Assembly: GCA_014773175.1 (NCBI GenBank)
Contig: VXCM01001469.1
Span: 186,001 to 250,000 of the forward strand
DNA length: 64,000 bases
Direction: 5' to 3'
DNA from: Lucifuga dentata
Lineage: Eukaryota; Chordata; Actinopteri; Ophidiiformes; Bythitidae
The translations under genes were made by a program, and so were the position numbers. The notes beneath the pieces were generated by a model, which ran no database searches, was not told where the DNA came from, and saw only the letters and a list, made by a program, of their open reading frames with translations. Positions 51,501 through 63,569 of this stretch are shown piece by piece (the first letter of the stretch is position 1; every line of letters starts with the position of its first letter).

Positions 51501-54500
51501 TGTATGTGTGTTATTCCTGGTGATAGTGGTCTCCATGATCATGGTATTGTACTTCTTACCTGGGTGCACCTTTACCAAGGTAAGAAAAATATCAACTCTT
51601 ACACCTTCCTGATTTACTATTTACACACATTAGTTAAGTCTTATGTCTGTCACATTCATTCTTTTATTTCTCCCATCCCACGTGCCCATCCCAATCCTGC
51701 ACCCCTTGCAGGCAGGTTGTCGTAAGCATAACACCAACCCCAGTGAGCCAGTCTACCCTATGTCTACCAGCGGGGAATTGTTCCCTTGGACAGAGCTCCG
51801 GCTGCCTGCGAGCATACGACCTCTCAACTATGACCTCACCTTGAACCCTGACCTCAACAACATGACCTTCACTGGCCGTGCTGTTATCAGCATGACCGTG
51901 CTTCACAACACCATACGCGTTGTCCTGCACAGTGCTGAGCTCAACATTACTAAAGCTACCTTCCAGGTGAGACTGCAACGGGGTTGAGTGTTAAACATAA
52001 CAACAAATTATGGAAATGATTGAGACTTCTTCCTGCAGTGTACACAGTCCGACAGCCTACATGATTTCTCATGTGGGCAGTTGATTTTTCGGTTTTGTCT
52101 TAGATCAACTGTAACGGTGTAGTCATTTTGTCTGAACGCATTGATTGATTTAAGCATTGAAGATCTCATGGTAATCTGCTAGCCAGTTGTCATGACTTTC
52201 TGTTTTCCAGCTTGGTGATGGGAAGCCCAGTGATGTGAAAGTACTGGAGTACAAACCCTGGCAGCAGATAGCTGTCAAGTTCTCTGATGATCTGAAGGCA
52301 GGCCAGCATTGTGTTTTGACTCTGGATTATTCTGCCAATCTCTCACACACCTATGATGGTTTCTACAGCAGCTCGTATACAGACAAATATGGAAATAAAA
52401 GGTACACATGGCTTACAGCTAAACCCACATGAAGAGAATCACCGTGTTCTCGTCAGGTGATGTATTTCATGACCTGCAGTTCATCTCATGACCACATACA
52501 AAGCAGAACTGCTGCAAAAATGAAAAAAAAAAAAAAATTGGAGGTATTTTAAAAATTAATTTTAGAGCATTTGTCTAATTCACTGTTTAAACACAACTAT
52601 GCTCATCTCTCTCTTGTCCCCAGTGTTCTTGCTGCCACCCAGTTTGAGCCACTAGCAGCGAGGAAAGCCTTCCCTTGCTTTGATGAGCCAGCTTTCAAAG
52701 CCTCCTTCCTGATCAAAATCAGCAGAAAGCCAAACTTCATGACTCTTTCCAACATGCCCAAGGTACTGTAGCATTCACCGATGTCGCTGTTTCCACTCTC
52801 ACCCCGACTCATGTTGAGAGTTTGATATATAAGGCCTGAGAGTATTTGACAGCTGGAAGTATTTGACACCACAAGTTAAACGTACCCCTATTTTGCCATA
52901 CAAATAGTTGTAAAAATGTGACACTGTGTTTATTTTTTAAATACAATGTTTAAATGGCCAGTGACGTTTGGGGAAAAAAAATTTGCTGGAGAGGGGAATC
53001 AGTGTGTATGTAAATGTACTGAGAGTGCGTAGCTTAGCACAGGCTAATGTGGTAGAGGTTGACATGCTAAATGTAATGACTGTGGTTACTAGCATTAGGC
53101 TTGCAGTATTCTCCAAATTAAGTTAAGTTTGGAATGTTCATGGTAGGTTTATGACCAAGGATTCAACACAGTGTTTGTATTTGATTGCCACACTGTGCAT
53201 TGACTGGCTAGTAAAAACGTTTTCACCCAGGCTCTTGTCTGCTCTCCAATGCATTGATGCCTGCAATCTGTCAATACTGTCAAGTGATTGGTTGTGGGTT
53301 GCATAACTGTACATTTATATTATTAGCAAAGTGTGACAAAGCTTTATGTTTGTTCCTGTTGTGTTATGTGGAGTCATCTCTTCCTCACTCTCTGTGTCTC
53401 AGGCTAAAACCACAACGCTTCCTGATGGCCTCCTGCTGGATGAGTTTGAAAAGACCACTGTCAATATGAGCACCTACCTGGTGGCCTTTATTGTTGCTGA
53501 CTTTACCCCTGTTAGCAAAAATGTCTCCAAAACTCTGGTAGGTCTGATAGATATAATTCTGTTCAGTTTTGTACACTCCTTTTATAGCTCCATAAACTGT
53601 TTGGATGTGTGTATCTGTGTTCATTTGTCTTAGGTTTCTGTCTACTCTGTGCCAGAGAAGAAGGAGCACACTGAATATGCTCTGGACGCAGCCTCCAAAC
53701 TGCTGGAGTTCTATAATCAATTCTTTGAGATTGACTACCCCCTTGAAAAATTAGGTTGGCACACACACACACATTTTGCGTATCCCCACAGTGCACACAC
53801 GCTGTTCCTCAGCTTCTATCTGTCTTCCTCACTTTACATCTTACCCCATTTCCCCCATTTTACATGCTTCAGTCTGCTTTCTTTCTCCCTTGTTAGACTT
53901 GGTTGCCATCCCGGACTTCTTGGCAGGAGCCATGGAGAACTGGGGTCTAATCACTTTCAGAGAAACCAGCCTGTTGGTGCTCAAACAGTCCTCCCTTCTG
54001 CAAAAGCAATTAGTTGCTTCTGTCATTGCACATGAACTCGCGCACCAGGTAGCTGTGTTAGCAGTGTTTATGTGGAAAAAGCAGAGACGTTTGAATGTTC
54101 TACAGGTCTGAATCTAACTCTGAGGTTTTGTCCTAGTGGTTTGGAAACCTGGTAACCATGAGCTGGTGGAATGACCTGTGGCTTAATGAAGGCTTTGCCA
54201 CTTACATGCAGTACATGTCCCTCCAGAAAGTGTTCCCCCAACTGGATATTGTAAGTTTGCACATCTGGCTCATACTCCTCACATTTTGTACAGTAGATGA
54301 AATTGTATGCTTCACTATCTGCTTCACTATCACGTGTGCTTGTTTGCAGGATAATGCATTTCTGGCAGTGCAGTTCAGAGCTTTGGACAAAGATGCACTA
54401 AACTCCTCCCATGCAGTGTCGGTGGAAGTTAATACGCCGGAACAGGTGGCAGAGATGTTTGACTCCGTCTCATATGAAAAGGTACACTTTGACACAGACA

Positions 54501-57500
54501 TATCAGTAGTCAGACAGACGCATGGTTATTTGCTGTCTTGTTCATTTATTTACGTCCGTAGCCAGTTGTTTAATCTCAGAGAAAAATTTAAACCTCTCTA
54601 CAGGATCAGTGGTATTTGCAGTAGCTTTCTGTTTTGTCTAACCACTGTGGTTTTTGGTGCTTCTGTCCACCAGGGGGCATCCATTCTCCTGATGCTGAAT
54701 GCCTCCCTGCCAGAGGAGCAACAGTTTAGAAAGGGTATCATGCAATACCTAAGAGATTTTAGAGGATCAAACACTGTAACTGACAACCTCTGGAACAGCA
54801 TCACGCAGGTACGTGTGTCTTCATGCCTTTTCTAGGTTTTTTTTTTTTTTCTGTATTTTTGTATTACTTTTCAACATGATTTGAATTACCATGAAAGTTC
54901 ACACTTTAGCTTGCAAAATTTCAGAGTACAAAAATATTAATATAATCCAGATTTCTCCTTTTTTCCTCTCAGGCCCAGGTCTCTCCTCAACAGGTGAGCG
55001 TGTCAGAGATGATGAGCTCGTGGACGTTACAGAAAGGTTTCCCGTTAGTCACTGTTAGTCGCAAAGGAGATCAGGTGACCCTCACTCAGGAGCATTTCCT
55101 GCTCACAGCTGACAATGCCACACACACTTCCAGGTGGGTTGTGTTACGATTTTCGCATGCAGACATAGACACGCTATAGTGCAGCACTAATTGTTTTGTT
55201 CTGTCTCGCTAGCTTGTGGCACATTCCTGTGACGTATGTAAATGACAGCTGTAGTTTGGCCCCTGAGTGCAGACAGTTATTCACTCTGAAAACCAAATCA
55301 GGTAAAACACAAAGTCCTTACATGCTAAATTAAGTCTTGGAGTCTCTGCTAGTATTGTGCCAGATGGCTAATATTTGTATGTATGTGCGTGCATTTGTGT
55401 GTATTTCAGGGACTCTGACAATTCCAAACAGTGTAAAATGGTTGAAGCTGAACTTCAGAAACACAGGCTTCTTCATTGTCGACTATGGAAATGAGGGCTG
55501 GGCAGTACTTGTAGGGGCCTTGATGAACAATGCCGGCGTTCTTACACAGGAGGACCGTGCCTCACTTATACACAATATCTTTGCTCTCTCCAGGTATGGA
55601 AACTCTTTTTTTTCCTACTGGAAAACACTGAGAAACTCAAAGAGTATTTTCTAGTTTCTCTAGTGGAATCTGAACTTCTTTGTGTCTGTCTCTTCTCTCT
55701 TCCTGATTGTCCTGTGTTTTTTCAGACTGGGACGTGTGTCCTTCCGTCAAGTTGTCAACATGCTGAAGTACATGACCAAAGAAACAGAGACTGCTCCTGT
55801 GACCGAGGCTCTGTTACAGCTCAATACAATTTACCAGCTGCTTGACAAAAGACAGGAGGACGGTCTTGTGGCCCGTATGAAGGTATACATGCACACAAAC
55901 ATACACAGTGTTTAGTTGAGTTTATTGTAAATTTTAGGTTCCAGCCTTTGTGAGATTTAAAACAATTGTGAATTCTGTATTGGAACATCTTTTGGAACAT
56001 CATTTGAATTAATAGCTGAACTTATTGTAAATTCAAGTGTGGCTAGTGTTCATCAGTTATTTTTTTTTTTACAACACAGGTTTATATCATGGATCATTTT
56101 GGTCCTCTGATGAACAACCAGACATGGGGAGAGGAAAAGCGAGTGTGTAAGCAGGAGCTGCGCTCTGCTGTGCTGCAGCTGGCCTGTAGTCTAAATGAAC
56201 CCAAATGCACTCAGCCGGCCAAAAACCTATTCAAGCAGTACGTTGATTCCAATGGGACCATGCGGTACGTAACGCTTAGAAGAAACATTCCAGTTTCAAG
56301 TAGCTTAACATTGTCAGGGTCACAGTGGCAACAGGGTAAGCAGTCCACATATCCTGTTCCTGCTGAAGCTACTCCTGGGGCATCCTCAAACCCTCTCATG
56401 TCCCATGGGAGATGTAATCTCCTCAATATGTCCTTGGTCTTTTAAAGAGAGGCTCCCAGGGAGCATCTACACCAAGTACTAGGACCACAAGCTCCACTCA
56501 GTGCGAAGGAGGAAAACCTTAATACAGGGCATGAGTTGCTTCTGGCCCTGAAGACTGAGGCAGAGTTTTACCCCAGCATAGGTAGCAAAAGTTGCCTCCA
56601 CCTTACTAACAGTCACGCCTATAAGGGACCCAAATTAAAGAGTCCAATGGAATTGATATGTGGGTTGGAGCTTATGTAAGTGCTGTGGCTCTAGCCTTAC
56701 TGATCTTGTGATCTACTTTTTTTAGGGACAGGTGCGATCCAGAGCAGGCATGGTGGAATGTGATTTGATTAAAAGAGTAAAGTATTTTTTGTGTGTGGTT
56801 CTAGGATCCCAGGTGATCTGCAGCGAGTCGTTTACACCGCAGGTGCTCAGTCAGATGAAGGTTGGTCAACTCTGCTGGAAATGTACAGATATGTCACCAA
56901 TGACGCAGAGAAGCGAAATATGCTACGGGCCCTAGCCTCCACTCAAGACACACGGCGTATAGTATGGTAAGTGTGTGTTTAGGGACAATGGCATTATTCA
57001 CACGCTGTATACTACAGTACAGCGCAGTGACTGTACTGTTAGTGATATTTATGCATGAAGCACTACTTTAAAAGTACCATGGTTTGTTTAGGATTCTGAA
57101 GGCAGGTCTGAGGGGTGATCTTATCCAGACACAGGAGCTGCCTTTGGTCATCAACACTGTGAGCAATGGCTTCACCGGCTACTTGTTTAACTGGGATTTT
57201 GTGAAAGAGAATTGGAACGGCCTCATAGAGAAGTAAGTGGTCTCTGTCACCTTCATAGAAGTTGTCGTTTAAAAGAAAAATACAAGTTATCACACATAAA
57301 CATGAAAAGCTACAAAATCCTTTAACAAGTACATTTGTCACTTCGACTGCAGATTTCCTGTGGGCTCCTTTGCCATTCAGAGCATCATTAAGTCGACCAC
57401 TTCTCAATTCTCCACACAAGCACATTATGATGAAGTAAGTGATGCTTTTATGTGTTTGTTTTCTGATAGCATACATTTATATTGCGCTGTATTTAAGGGC

Positions 57501-57765
57501 AGTATATGCTTATGAACATTTGCAGACATTTGTGGTGTTTTATTGTTGTTTTATGTGGTGGATTTCTCAAAGTTCAACAGAAAAATGAACTAAATTTCAA
57601 ATCGTGTGTGTGTGTGTGTGTGTGTGCGTGCAGGTGCAAGGTTTCTTCAGCAGTCTGAAAGAGCGGGGTTCTCAGATGCGGAGCGTTCAGGAGGTCTTGG
57701 AAACCATCAAGCTGAACCAACGCTGGATGGACAGGAACCTTCCTACAATGCGGGAATGTCTGTAA
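45631..57765 (+). CDS. lnpep: Leucyl-cystinyl aminopeptidase (IRAP/oxytocinase), type II membrane M1 peptidase
   Basis: IRAP cleaves oxytocin, vasopressin and angiotensin peptides and traffics with GLUT4 vesicles and cross-presenting endosomes. Twenty-two phase-consistent exons give 1032 aa (human 1025): 45631-45658, 48609-48703, 50856-51052, 51468-51579, 51712-51966, 52211-52401, 52624-52762, 53403-53537, 53634-53754, 53897-54048, 54137-54250, 54350-54481, 54674-54808, 54973-55133, 55213-55301, 55410-55593, 55726-55882, 56080-56264, 56805-56966, 57092-57232, 57353-57434, 57634-57765. The cytoplasmic tail keeps [18 protein letters not shown], the acidic stretch and two dileucine signals (SRLLVRGL and SARLLGMSF). 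The membrane segment spans about 117-137. GAMEN is at 435-439, zinc ligands are H470, H474 and E493 with E471 as base, and the catalytic Tyr is Y555. Exon 1 has only nine full codons and was found by phase and by MDPF resembling mammalian MEPF. Confidence 0.95.
47368..47747 (-). mobile_element. tRNA-derived SINE in lnpep intron 1
   Basis: Read on the minus strand from about 47747, the head is GGTGGCTCAGTGGTTAGCAC (A-box part), followed by GGTTCGAGTC (B box) near 47685-47695. A long conserved body follows, including GGAGTTTGCATGTTCTCCCC and CTGGGATAGGCTCCAG. It ends in an ATGGATGG tail at 47370-47380. This is a familiar and very abundant teleost repeat. It has no ORF of its own; open frames through it are incidental. 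Confidence 0.85.
48845..48902. repeat. 58-bp direct repeat, copy 1, in lnpep intron 2
   Basis: This stretch, starting ATAAAGGAGATGCTCACTAC and ending ATTTGCACACTT, recurs at 50183-50240 in the same intron and orientation with one mismatch (T to C). The flanks differ on both sides. Confidence 0.9.
49364..49601. mobile_element. 238-bp AT-rich foldback MITE in lnpep intron 2
   Basis: TATGGAAAGCCAAACGCGCC at the left is mirrored by GGCGTGTTTGGTTTTCCATA at the right. The pairing continues inward through AAAATTAAATATATAAAAAC and GCAAAA...AATTATGAAATAATTC to a short AT-rich loop. Almost the whole sequence is one long hairpin. No coding capacity. Confidence 0.8.
49640..50437. mobile_element. Probable non-autonomous element with AGATTCATAAA termini
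   Basis: GCCCAGATTCATAAA at 49640 is mirrored by TTTATGAATCTAGGCC at the right, about 800 bp apart. Further TTCATAAA/TTTATGAA copies occur inside. It contains copy 2 of the 58-bp direct repeat. Superfamily and boundaries are uncertain. Confidence 0.45.
50183..50240. repeat. 58-bp direct repeat, copy 2, in lnpep intron 2
   Basis: 57 of 58 bases match 48845-48902. It lies inside the inverted-repeat element at 49640-50437, 1.34 kb from the first copy. Confidence 0.9.
56313..56475 (+). mobile_element. LINE-derived fragment (RTE/Rex3-like) in lnpep intron 18
   Basis: The stretch TCAGGGTCACAGTGGCAACA, then CCCATGGGAGATGTAATCTC and GGCTCCCAGGGAGCATCT, resembles remembered teleost LINE sequence (GGGTCACGGTGGC..., GGGAGA...AATC.CTCC, CCCAGGAGGCATC). 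It is too short and mutated to code. The match is from memory of the repeat, not a search. Confidence 0.4.
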
Positions 57766-58518
57766 CAAAGGTGCTGTATCTAGCCTCTGCCCCGCCAGCT
57801 GCTGACTTGGCGCCTCGGTCACGTTGTCAAGACAACAGCAGTGTTTGCACTATTGTAGGACTGTGTCTCTTTACTCTGTTTATCCAAGCAGAGGTTGTAC
57901 TCTTCCTGGCTTGAAGGGGTGTTTGTTTTTCTGACATCGGTCCCGTGATTTGTAGTTGTTAGCTCAGGATGGCTCTGATTGTGTGTCTGACCCGGTGTCA
58001 GACACCAGCTCACACTCCTTACACTTTTCGCTGTCAACCAAACCTGTTTCCTCTGTGGCTCTCATCGGGACCTCATGCCTGAGCAGACAATCATGCTTTC
58101 AGAGAGCAGAGCTTTAACCACACTCCTCGTCCTTATCCTGCTCACAGCCACTAATCAGCTCCATGACAGCCACTTGAAAGAAAAGAGTAACTATGAGAAT
58201 GTAAATGTGATAATGTTTCTATGTATTTGTTACTCACGGTGTTTCTTAGCAGGATACAGCTGTCAGGGATAGTCTGAAGAAGAGTTACTTGAGAGGTGAA
58301 ATTATTATAAGAACTAAAAAAAAACCATGCATTGCTGTTTTATACAGAATCCGTATAGAAACAATATTTGCTTGCCACACTCCATAATTACTGACTCATA
58401 CAACTTGTAAGTAATGTTTGGCGGGTTGCTTGAAAATTAAAAGAAAGCAGCCTTCCGTGGTATCAGCTGAATGTACTGAAAACCTTCCCACTGTGTACAG
58501 TAGATGGAGTGCCTCATG

Positions 58519-59536
58519 CAGGGTCGGTCCTGGCTTTGTTGCTGCCCTAGGCGACATTTTGCGCATCCATGATTTTCTTTCTTTTAAAAGAACTTGTATT
58601 TTAACTTAAAGGGAGAGATGAACATAACATTGAAAGTAAAATAATTTATTCTAATTTTTAATAATAACAATAATAATATTAATAATAATAATAGCAATGG
58701 TAAATAATAACTAGTAACCACTATTATATTATATTGCATAACTAATAAAATATTATTTAAATATTAGTACTACACACAGTTGAAGACTATTGCAAAGTTA
58801 CTATATTTTGAAACTGTTTTACACTTGGTGTAAAATAGTTTTAATAGTGGGTGCTCTTACTGGATGCTGTCTCTTTATCATTCCTGTTGTCCCTTTTGCT
58901 CTTTCAACTTTCACTCACACCCACAGCCCTTAATGCATGATTTTCATATTAAAGCCAATTAGCATGTTCTATACCTCACCAAATGCTGGCTGTGAATATG
59001 GACCCTGTGCAACTGACCTGTAAATACATACAGTCAAACATGAAGATCTTCAATACACACCAAACATAACTGAGTCTACTGGCTTCCACACACACACAGT
59101 TTTTAATAGCTCAGCGACCATTAGAGTGTATTATTAAATTAACTAGCTAGCTTCCCGACAATAGTGCTAGCAGCATAAATAGCAACAGGCTGCTAGCACA
59201 CACAATAGCACCTCCTACAAAGTCAACCGCTAGCTAAGTTTGCTACTCTAGGTGTATTAGCTTAGAAATTATAATAAAAATTGAAAAATTGATAAAAATT
59301 TTATTTTGCTCTTCTTCATTTTGCCGTTTTCTGTCCTGCATCCCTGATGGTTTATTTCTCTTCATTTTGCAACGATTACAGTCAGTATGAAATTAAGTGG
59401 AGAGGGGCCACAAGGTTGCTGCTAGGGTGCAGAGAGGGCACGCATAACACAAAAAAGGCCTGCTGCCTGGCGAGGCCCCTTTGCTCATTTTGCGAGCACC
59501 TGTGTCGCCTATGCTCTATGCCCAGGTCTGGCCCTG
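58519..59536. mobile_element. hAT-like non-autonomous element, about 1 kb
   Basis: The left end CAGGGTCGGTCCTGGCTTTG and the right end GCCCAGGTCTGGCCCTG are imperfect inverted repeats of the CAGGGNCGG... type seen in hAT elements. Sub-terminal GCCCTAGGCGACATTTTGC and TTTTGCGAGC...GTCGCCTATG also pair. The interior is AT-rich with AAT and TAGCTAGC motifs. No transposase frame and no clear 8-bp target duplication are visible. Confidence 0.6.
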
Positions 59537-60806
59537 CAGGAACCAAATGTTTCATTTCTCTTTTTCCACTCCATTCATTAACCCAGCTTTTCTCTGGCTG
59601 AATTAAGTGTTTCACTTGCTTTTCCCTTATTAGCAATGCAATCACTGTACAGATTCTTTCTCAACTCACATGTACTTGTAAACATGTAATTATGATGTAA
59701 ATAAGCTCACCCTGCTGTTTGGATGTATTTCTTTTAAACATCTAGGCTTTTTGCATTCTAAGATTTGCTTTATTTTGTGTATATAGAGTGTAAAGAGGAA
59801 ATGCATACACAGACTTGATCAAGAGTCAAATACTTTTTACTGCATTTGTTGATTTAGACTACTGCAGGGAAGTCATACGCTGATGAATGTTTGCATTTTA
59901 AGGGCTAATGTGCACATTGAATATTTAAGACATATAGAAGAATATTTATATGGGCCCTGACTGATGTGTCCAGTTGGCTGTTGCTGAAGAAATCAGCCAA
60001 ATAAAAATACAGAAGTTTTGAAGTTATTGTAATGGATTAAGTTTACTTGAATGTTCAATCATGTTGCTCTTATTTTGAAGAATGAAAGAAGCTGTGTTCA
60101 GACAGTATTGAGAAAGTCTCCATTTTATAGGTTTTGATTTAAATATTTAGGATAAATGTTTTCTCATCTTATGTCCTGGAGTTTTTAGAGCCTTTCACTC
60201 GGCCACTGTCAGTTCTGCAATAGATCTTATCATTTTTCATTCATCATCACAGTTATCTTCACCAGACTTTTGCCTCTGTTTTTGGTTGACGCACAACAGG
60301 TTTAATGTCAAAAACTCCATGCTTTGAAGTGAAGGATTTTCATGTCCATATTCAGTAGTACAAAAATAACTACGAGTAAATCAAAACTTTACTTGGAGAG
60401 ACTGATTTGCAGTTAAGATATGTTGAGAGGCTTGTTAATTGGGCACTTGGAATGTCATTGTTTCCATTGTCAATTCACAGACTGAATGTGTGATCACATA
60501 TTTACCACATTTAAAAACAGGCCTTTGTCTCATCTTTATGTCCAGTTTTAGTGTAAGAAAATGTAGGTCAATCTGGGACACTCTTATCATTCGCATCAAA
60601 ATGACTTTCAAGCTACTGAATGTTGATTGCTAATCACATTTCAGGTTATATTGGGTGCAGCAGATTTCAATCAAAGGCTTTAAGTTACTGGTATAATAAG
60701 AAGATTGAGAACCATCTGTGTTGTAAACCCAATCAGATTATATTTGTTTTTTACTGGGTGGAATGAGATGCTTTTAACATGGCGTTGCTCCTCGTAAAAA
60801 AATATG

Positions 60807-60812
60807 AATAAA
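60807..60812 (+). terminator. Candidate distal polyadenylation signal of lnpep
   Basis: AATAAA is followed within 15-40 bases by T- and GT-rich sequence (TTTGTTTTTTG, GTTGGATTTTTTTG), a good arrangement for cleavage. It lies 3 kb after the stop codon, so assignment to lnpep is inference. Confidence 0.35.
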
Positions 60813-63560
60813 ATTTGTTTTTTGAAAATGTTGGATTTTTTTGTTTCATGGCAAATACTCTGCCAAATAATGCATAATCAAAGAGGAAAGGGTAGTATAC
60901 TTAGCACATTAATACATTATTTCAAAGTGTTTTGTTTTTTTTTTCAATTTAGAAATTGATTTACATTCCCAGTCTGAAATGTCTTTAAACTATAGTATCC
61001 CACCAGGGCTAATTCATTTGATTGGACATGACTGAAAAAAAAAAAAAAAAAAAAAAAAAATCCATGCTGTACATCAACATATAGTCTCACTGATGAAAGT
61101 ACAAAATCTGAAGAAACATCAAATAAATAGAGAATTATTAGGAGGCTCAGATTTGAGGCTCTGAAAAGGTTTTTTAAAAAGTTTCAGGACGTTGCAATGA
61201 AAAAAGAATGAACCCGCTCAGACTTGCCGAAGTGCTCTAGTGTGACCTTAAGGAAGATATTAACTGTGGCCTTAATATGTCCTTGAATGAGGTTCCCCTT
61301 AAAAAAAAAAAAAAAAAAAAAAAAAANAAATCATCCCTACCCCCACTATGATCACTGCTTGGTCAAGAGAGTAAATGGGTCCCTTGCTGCACTGCAGCGT
61401 CTTATCAGTCAGTGTACCACTACATAAATCTGAGTTTTACAACGGGAGGGAAAAAAAAACTCCTGAGAACAAACCATCATAGCAGCCTGGAGTTTGTATT
61501 TGAAAGACTCTGGTGCAGCAGCAGCAGCTGAATAACTACAAATTATCAAAAAAAAAAAAAAAAAAAANTGCTCAAATCCCTGATTTGAGCATAATTAGGC
61601 CTTTTTTTTTTTGGCAAAATATTTCACTTTATCACTAAACATTTTGAATAGTGTTGCTTTTTAGAAATACGCTCTTCAGTTGTACCACCAGAGGGCACTC
61701 TTCTTCTTGCATAGTATAAAGATGGGGATGATGTCCTGACACATTGGATTACATAAACTGTTGATTTTAATGACACACACATTCCTCATTTGTAATGTGA
61801 TAAACTCTAAACAAAGGTCCACTTGTTAAATAGATTTTTCATTCAATAGTGACAGGCATTCCAATGTTATTTAATCCAGCACACACTTTGAGACGCTGCT
61901 TCTGTGCTTTGATTTCTGCATGATGAGTCAGTTATGTTTTACTGTGTGATGCTGTCATGTGCACATTGTTGTCAGCTCCGTTCCTCAGCAGATCATTAAC
62001 GATCAGCCACCTCAGGCACGGAACTCCACTCAGCAGATGATACTACACCATTACATCATTTCAGCCATACAGAAGGAGATGTATGGAAACACCTTTAGCC
62101 TCTTAGCAGCAGGCCGAAGGGTATAAAATAAGTAATTCATTATAAACTGCATCTTCACACGAAACTGATAATGTGCTGCTAAAAGAAATAAATAATTTTT
62201 CTGTCACATTCTTTGGAGATTTTTCATGGGATGCCTTAAATCTTTCATCAGATTCCAAAAGAAAAGGCCTGTATTCAAAGCAGCTCTGTGCTCGCACTTA
62301 CAAAACAATTTCCATGTCATCAAAAGAGTAAAAATAAAATTATAAAAATTAATTGAATCTGTTTTGTAGTGAATCATCCCACAGACTCAATAATTTTGTG
62401 GTAGGAGCTATTGTGAAGAGGACAGACATTACAATTGTCTGAAAAAAGATATTTCAAAATAAAGGACAACTGAAACTGTCTTCTTCAGGAAGTTTCACCA
62501 CATATGCTGTAGGGCTGCCCTGGCTTCTGTATTATTTGACTGTACTACATGTCAGTGTTTGTAGTAAAATTTTATTTGCATCAAACATTCTTCATCTTTC
62601 ACCCATTCTGATAATTTCACTTGGGAATTTGTAGGAGAGGAACTAGGACAGAATAGGTAATATACCACTGCTTGGACTATCAACAATGACTTTGTTTTTT
62701 TGATTAACTACAATTAAAAAGTTTTTTATGTGTGTGTTTATAGTGTGATTATATTTATGAAGCTGTTTTTTTCTCCTCATCTTCCATCAAAATCCAACAT
62801 GCAGGACAAAATGCAGTGAACAGTATAAAAACACGAGCACCATTTCATCAGATGGCCTGATACAAACCCACGATACTAAAGGCTAGGTTATGGGAAAATA
62901 TTATAATGTCATCTGACCAATAACAACACGTTTTTGCACACATGCATGTGAGAATATGATGACTTAGCAGATAGATAAAGGCTATTATTGTTTGAGTTAT
63001 CAGTATGAAACCACAAATCCATTTTAATATGTCACGTGACAGCAGGTGAAATCACATGAATGAAGCCACACCTTCAGTGTGGCTTCATTCCATACTAGCT
63101 GTTGAAGATGATTATCTGGTCACGTGACTGCATAATCTACATAATTTTACTATTATGTGCTGATGCTTATGTTATCCATACAATCAACTGGAATGGTGGG
63201 TCCTGCTACCAGAGGTGGAAGATGTACTTTTCATATTTAAAACTTTGACTTTTAGTGCTTTTGCTTAAATAAAATTATCAATAAATAATACAACGGAATA
63301 ACGCTTCATTTAATGTAAGTTCTGCAATCAACATTTTACATGAATAAAAGTAAAGAAGAATTTAAAATGCTGTAGAGTTTCAAAAGTAAAAGTACTTCCT
63401 GGGAAGAAGGATTCCTTTCACTGTGACATTATTGTTGCATTACATTATATAGCATAGAAGCTGTGGTGAAAACTAGTGTGTTTGTGTGTGTGTGTGTGTG
63501 TGTAAGCACATTGTTTGTCCATCTTGTATAACTCACAGAGCCCTCACTCACTCATAGGCC
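60813..63560. other. Intergenic DNA with no recognisable gene
   Basis: AT-rich sequence with poly-A tracts (N at 61327 and 61568) and a GT repeat at 63478-63502. Open frames are all under 70 codons and show no known motif. Nothing else can be supported. Confidence 0.5.
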
Positions 63561-63569
63561 AACTCACAG

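Larger units (their letters stand above)
57766..60812 (+). other. Probable lnpep 3' untranslated region and downstream sequence
   Basis: No exon is recognisable after the lnpep stop. The first 750 bases are unique-looking, followed by the hAT-like element and AT-rich DNA. Candidate polyadenylation hexamers are at 60000-60005 and 60807-60812. Human LNPEP has a long 3' UTR, so a 3 kb UTR here is plausible but unproven. Confidence 0.4.

Noticed and set aside
56265..56445. In-frame read-through of lnpep exon 18 for about 60 codons
   Set aside because: It runs past a good donor (CG|GTACGT) into LINE-like sequence. Splicing to 56805 restores the conserved [15 protein letters not shown] sequence.
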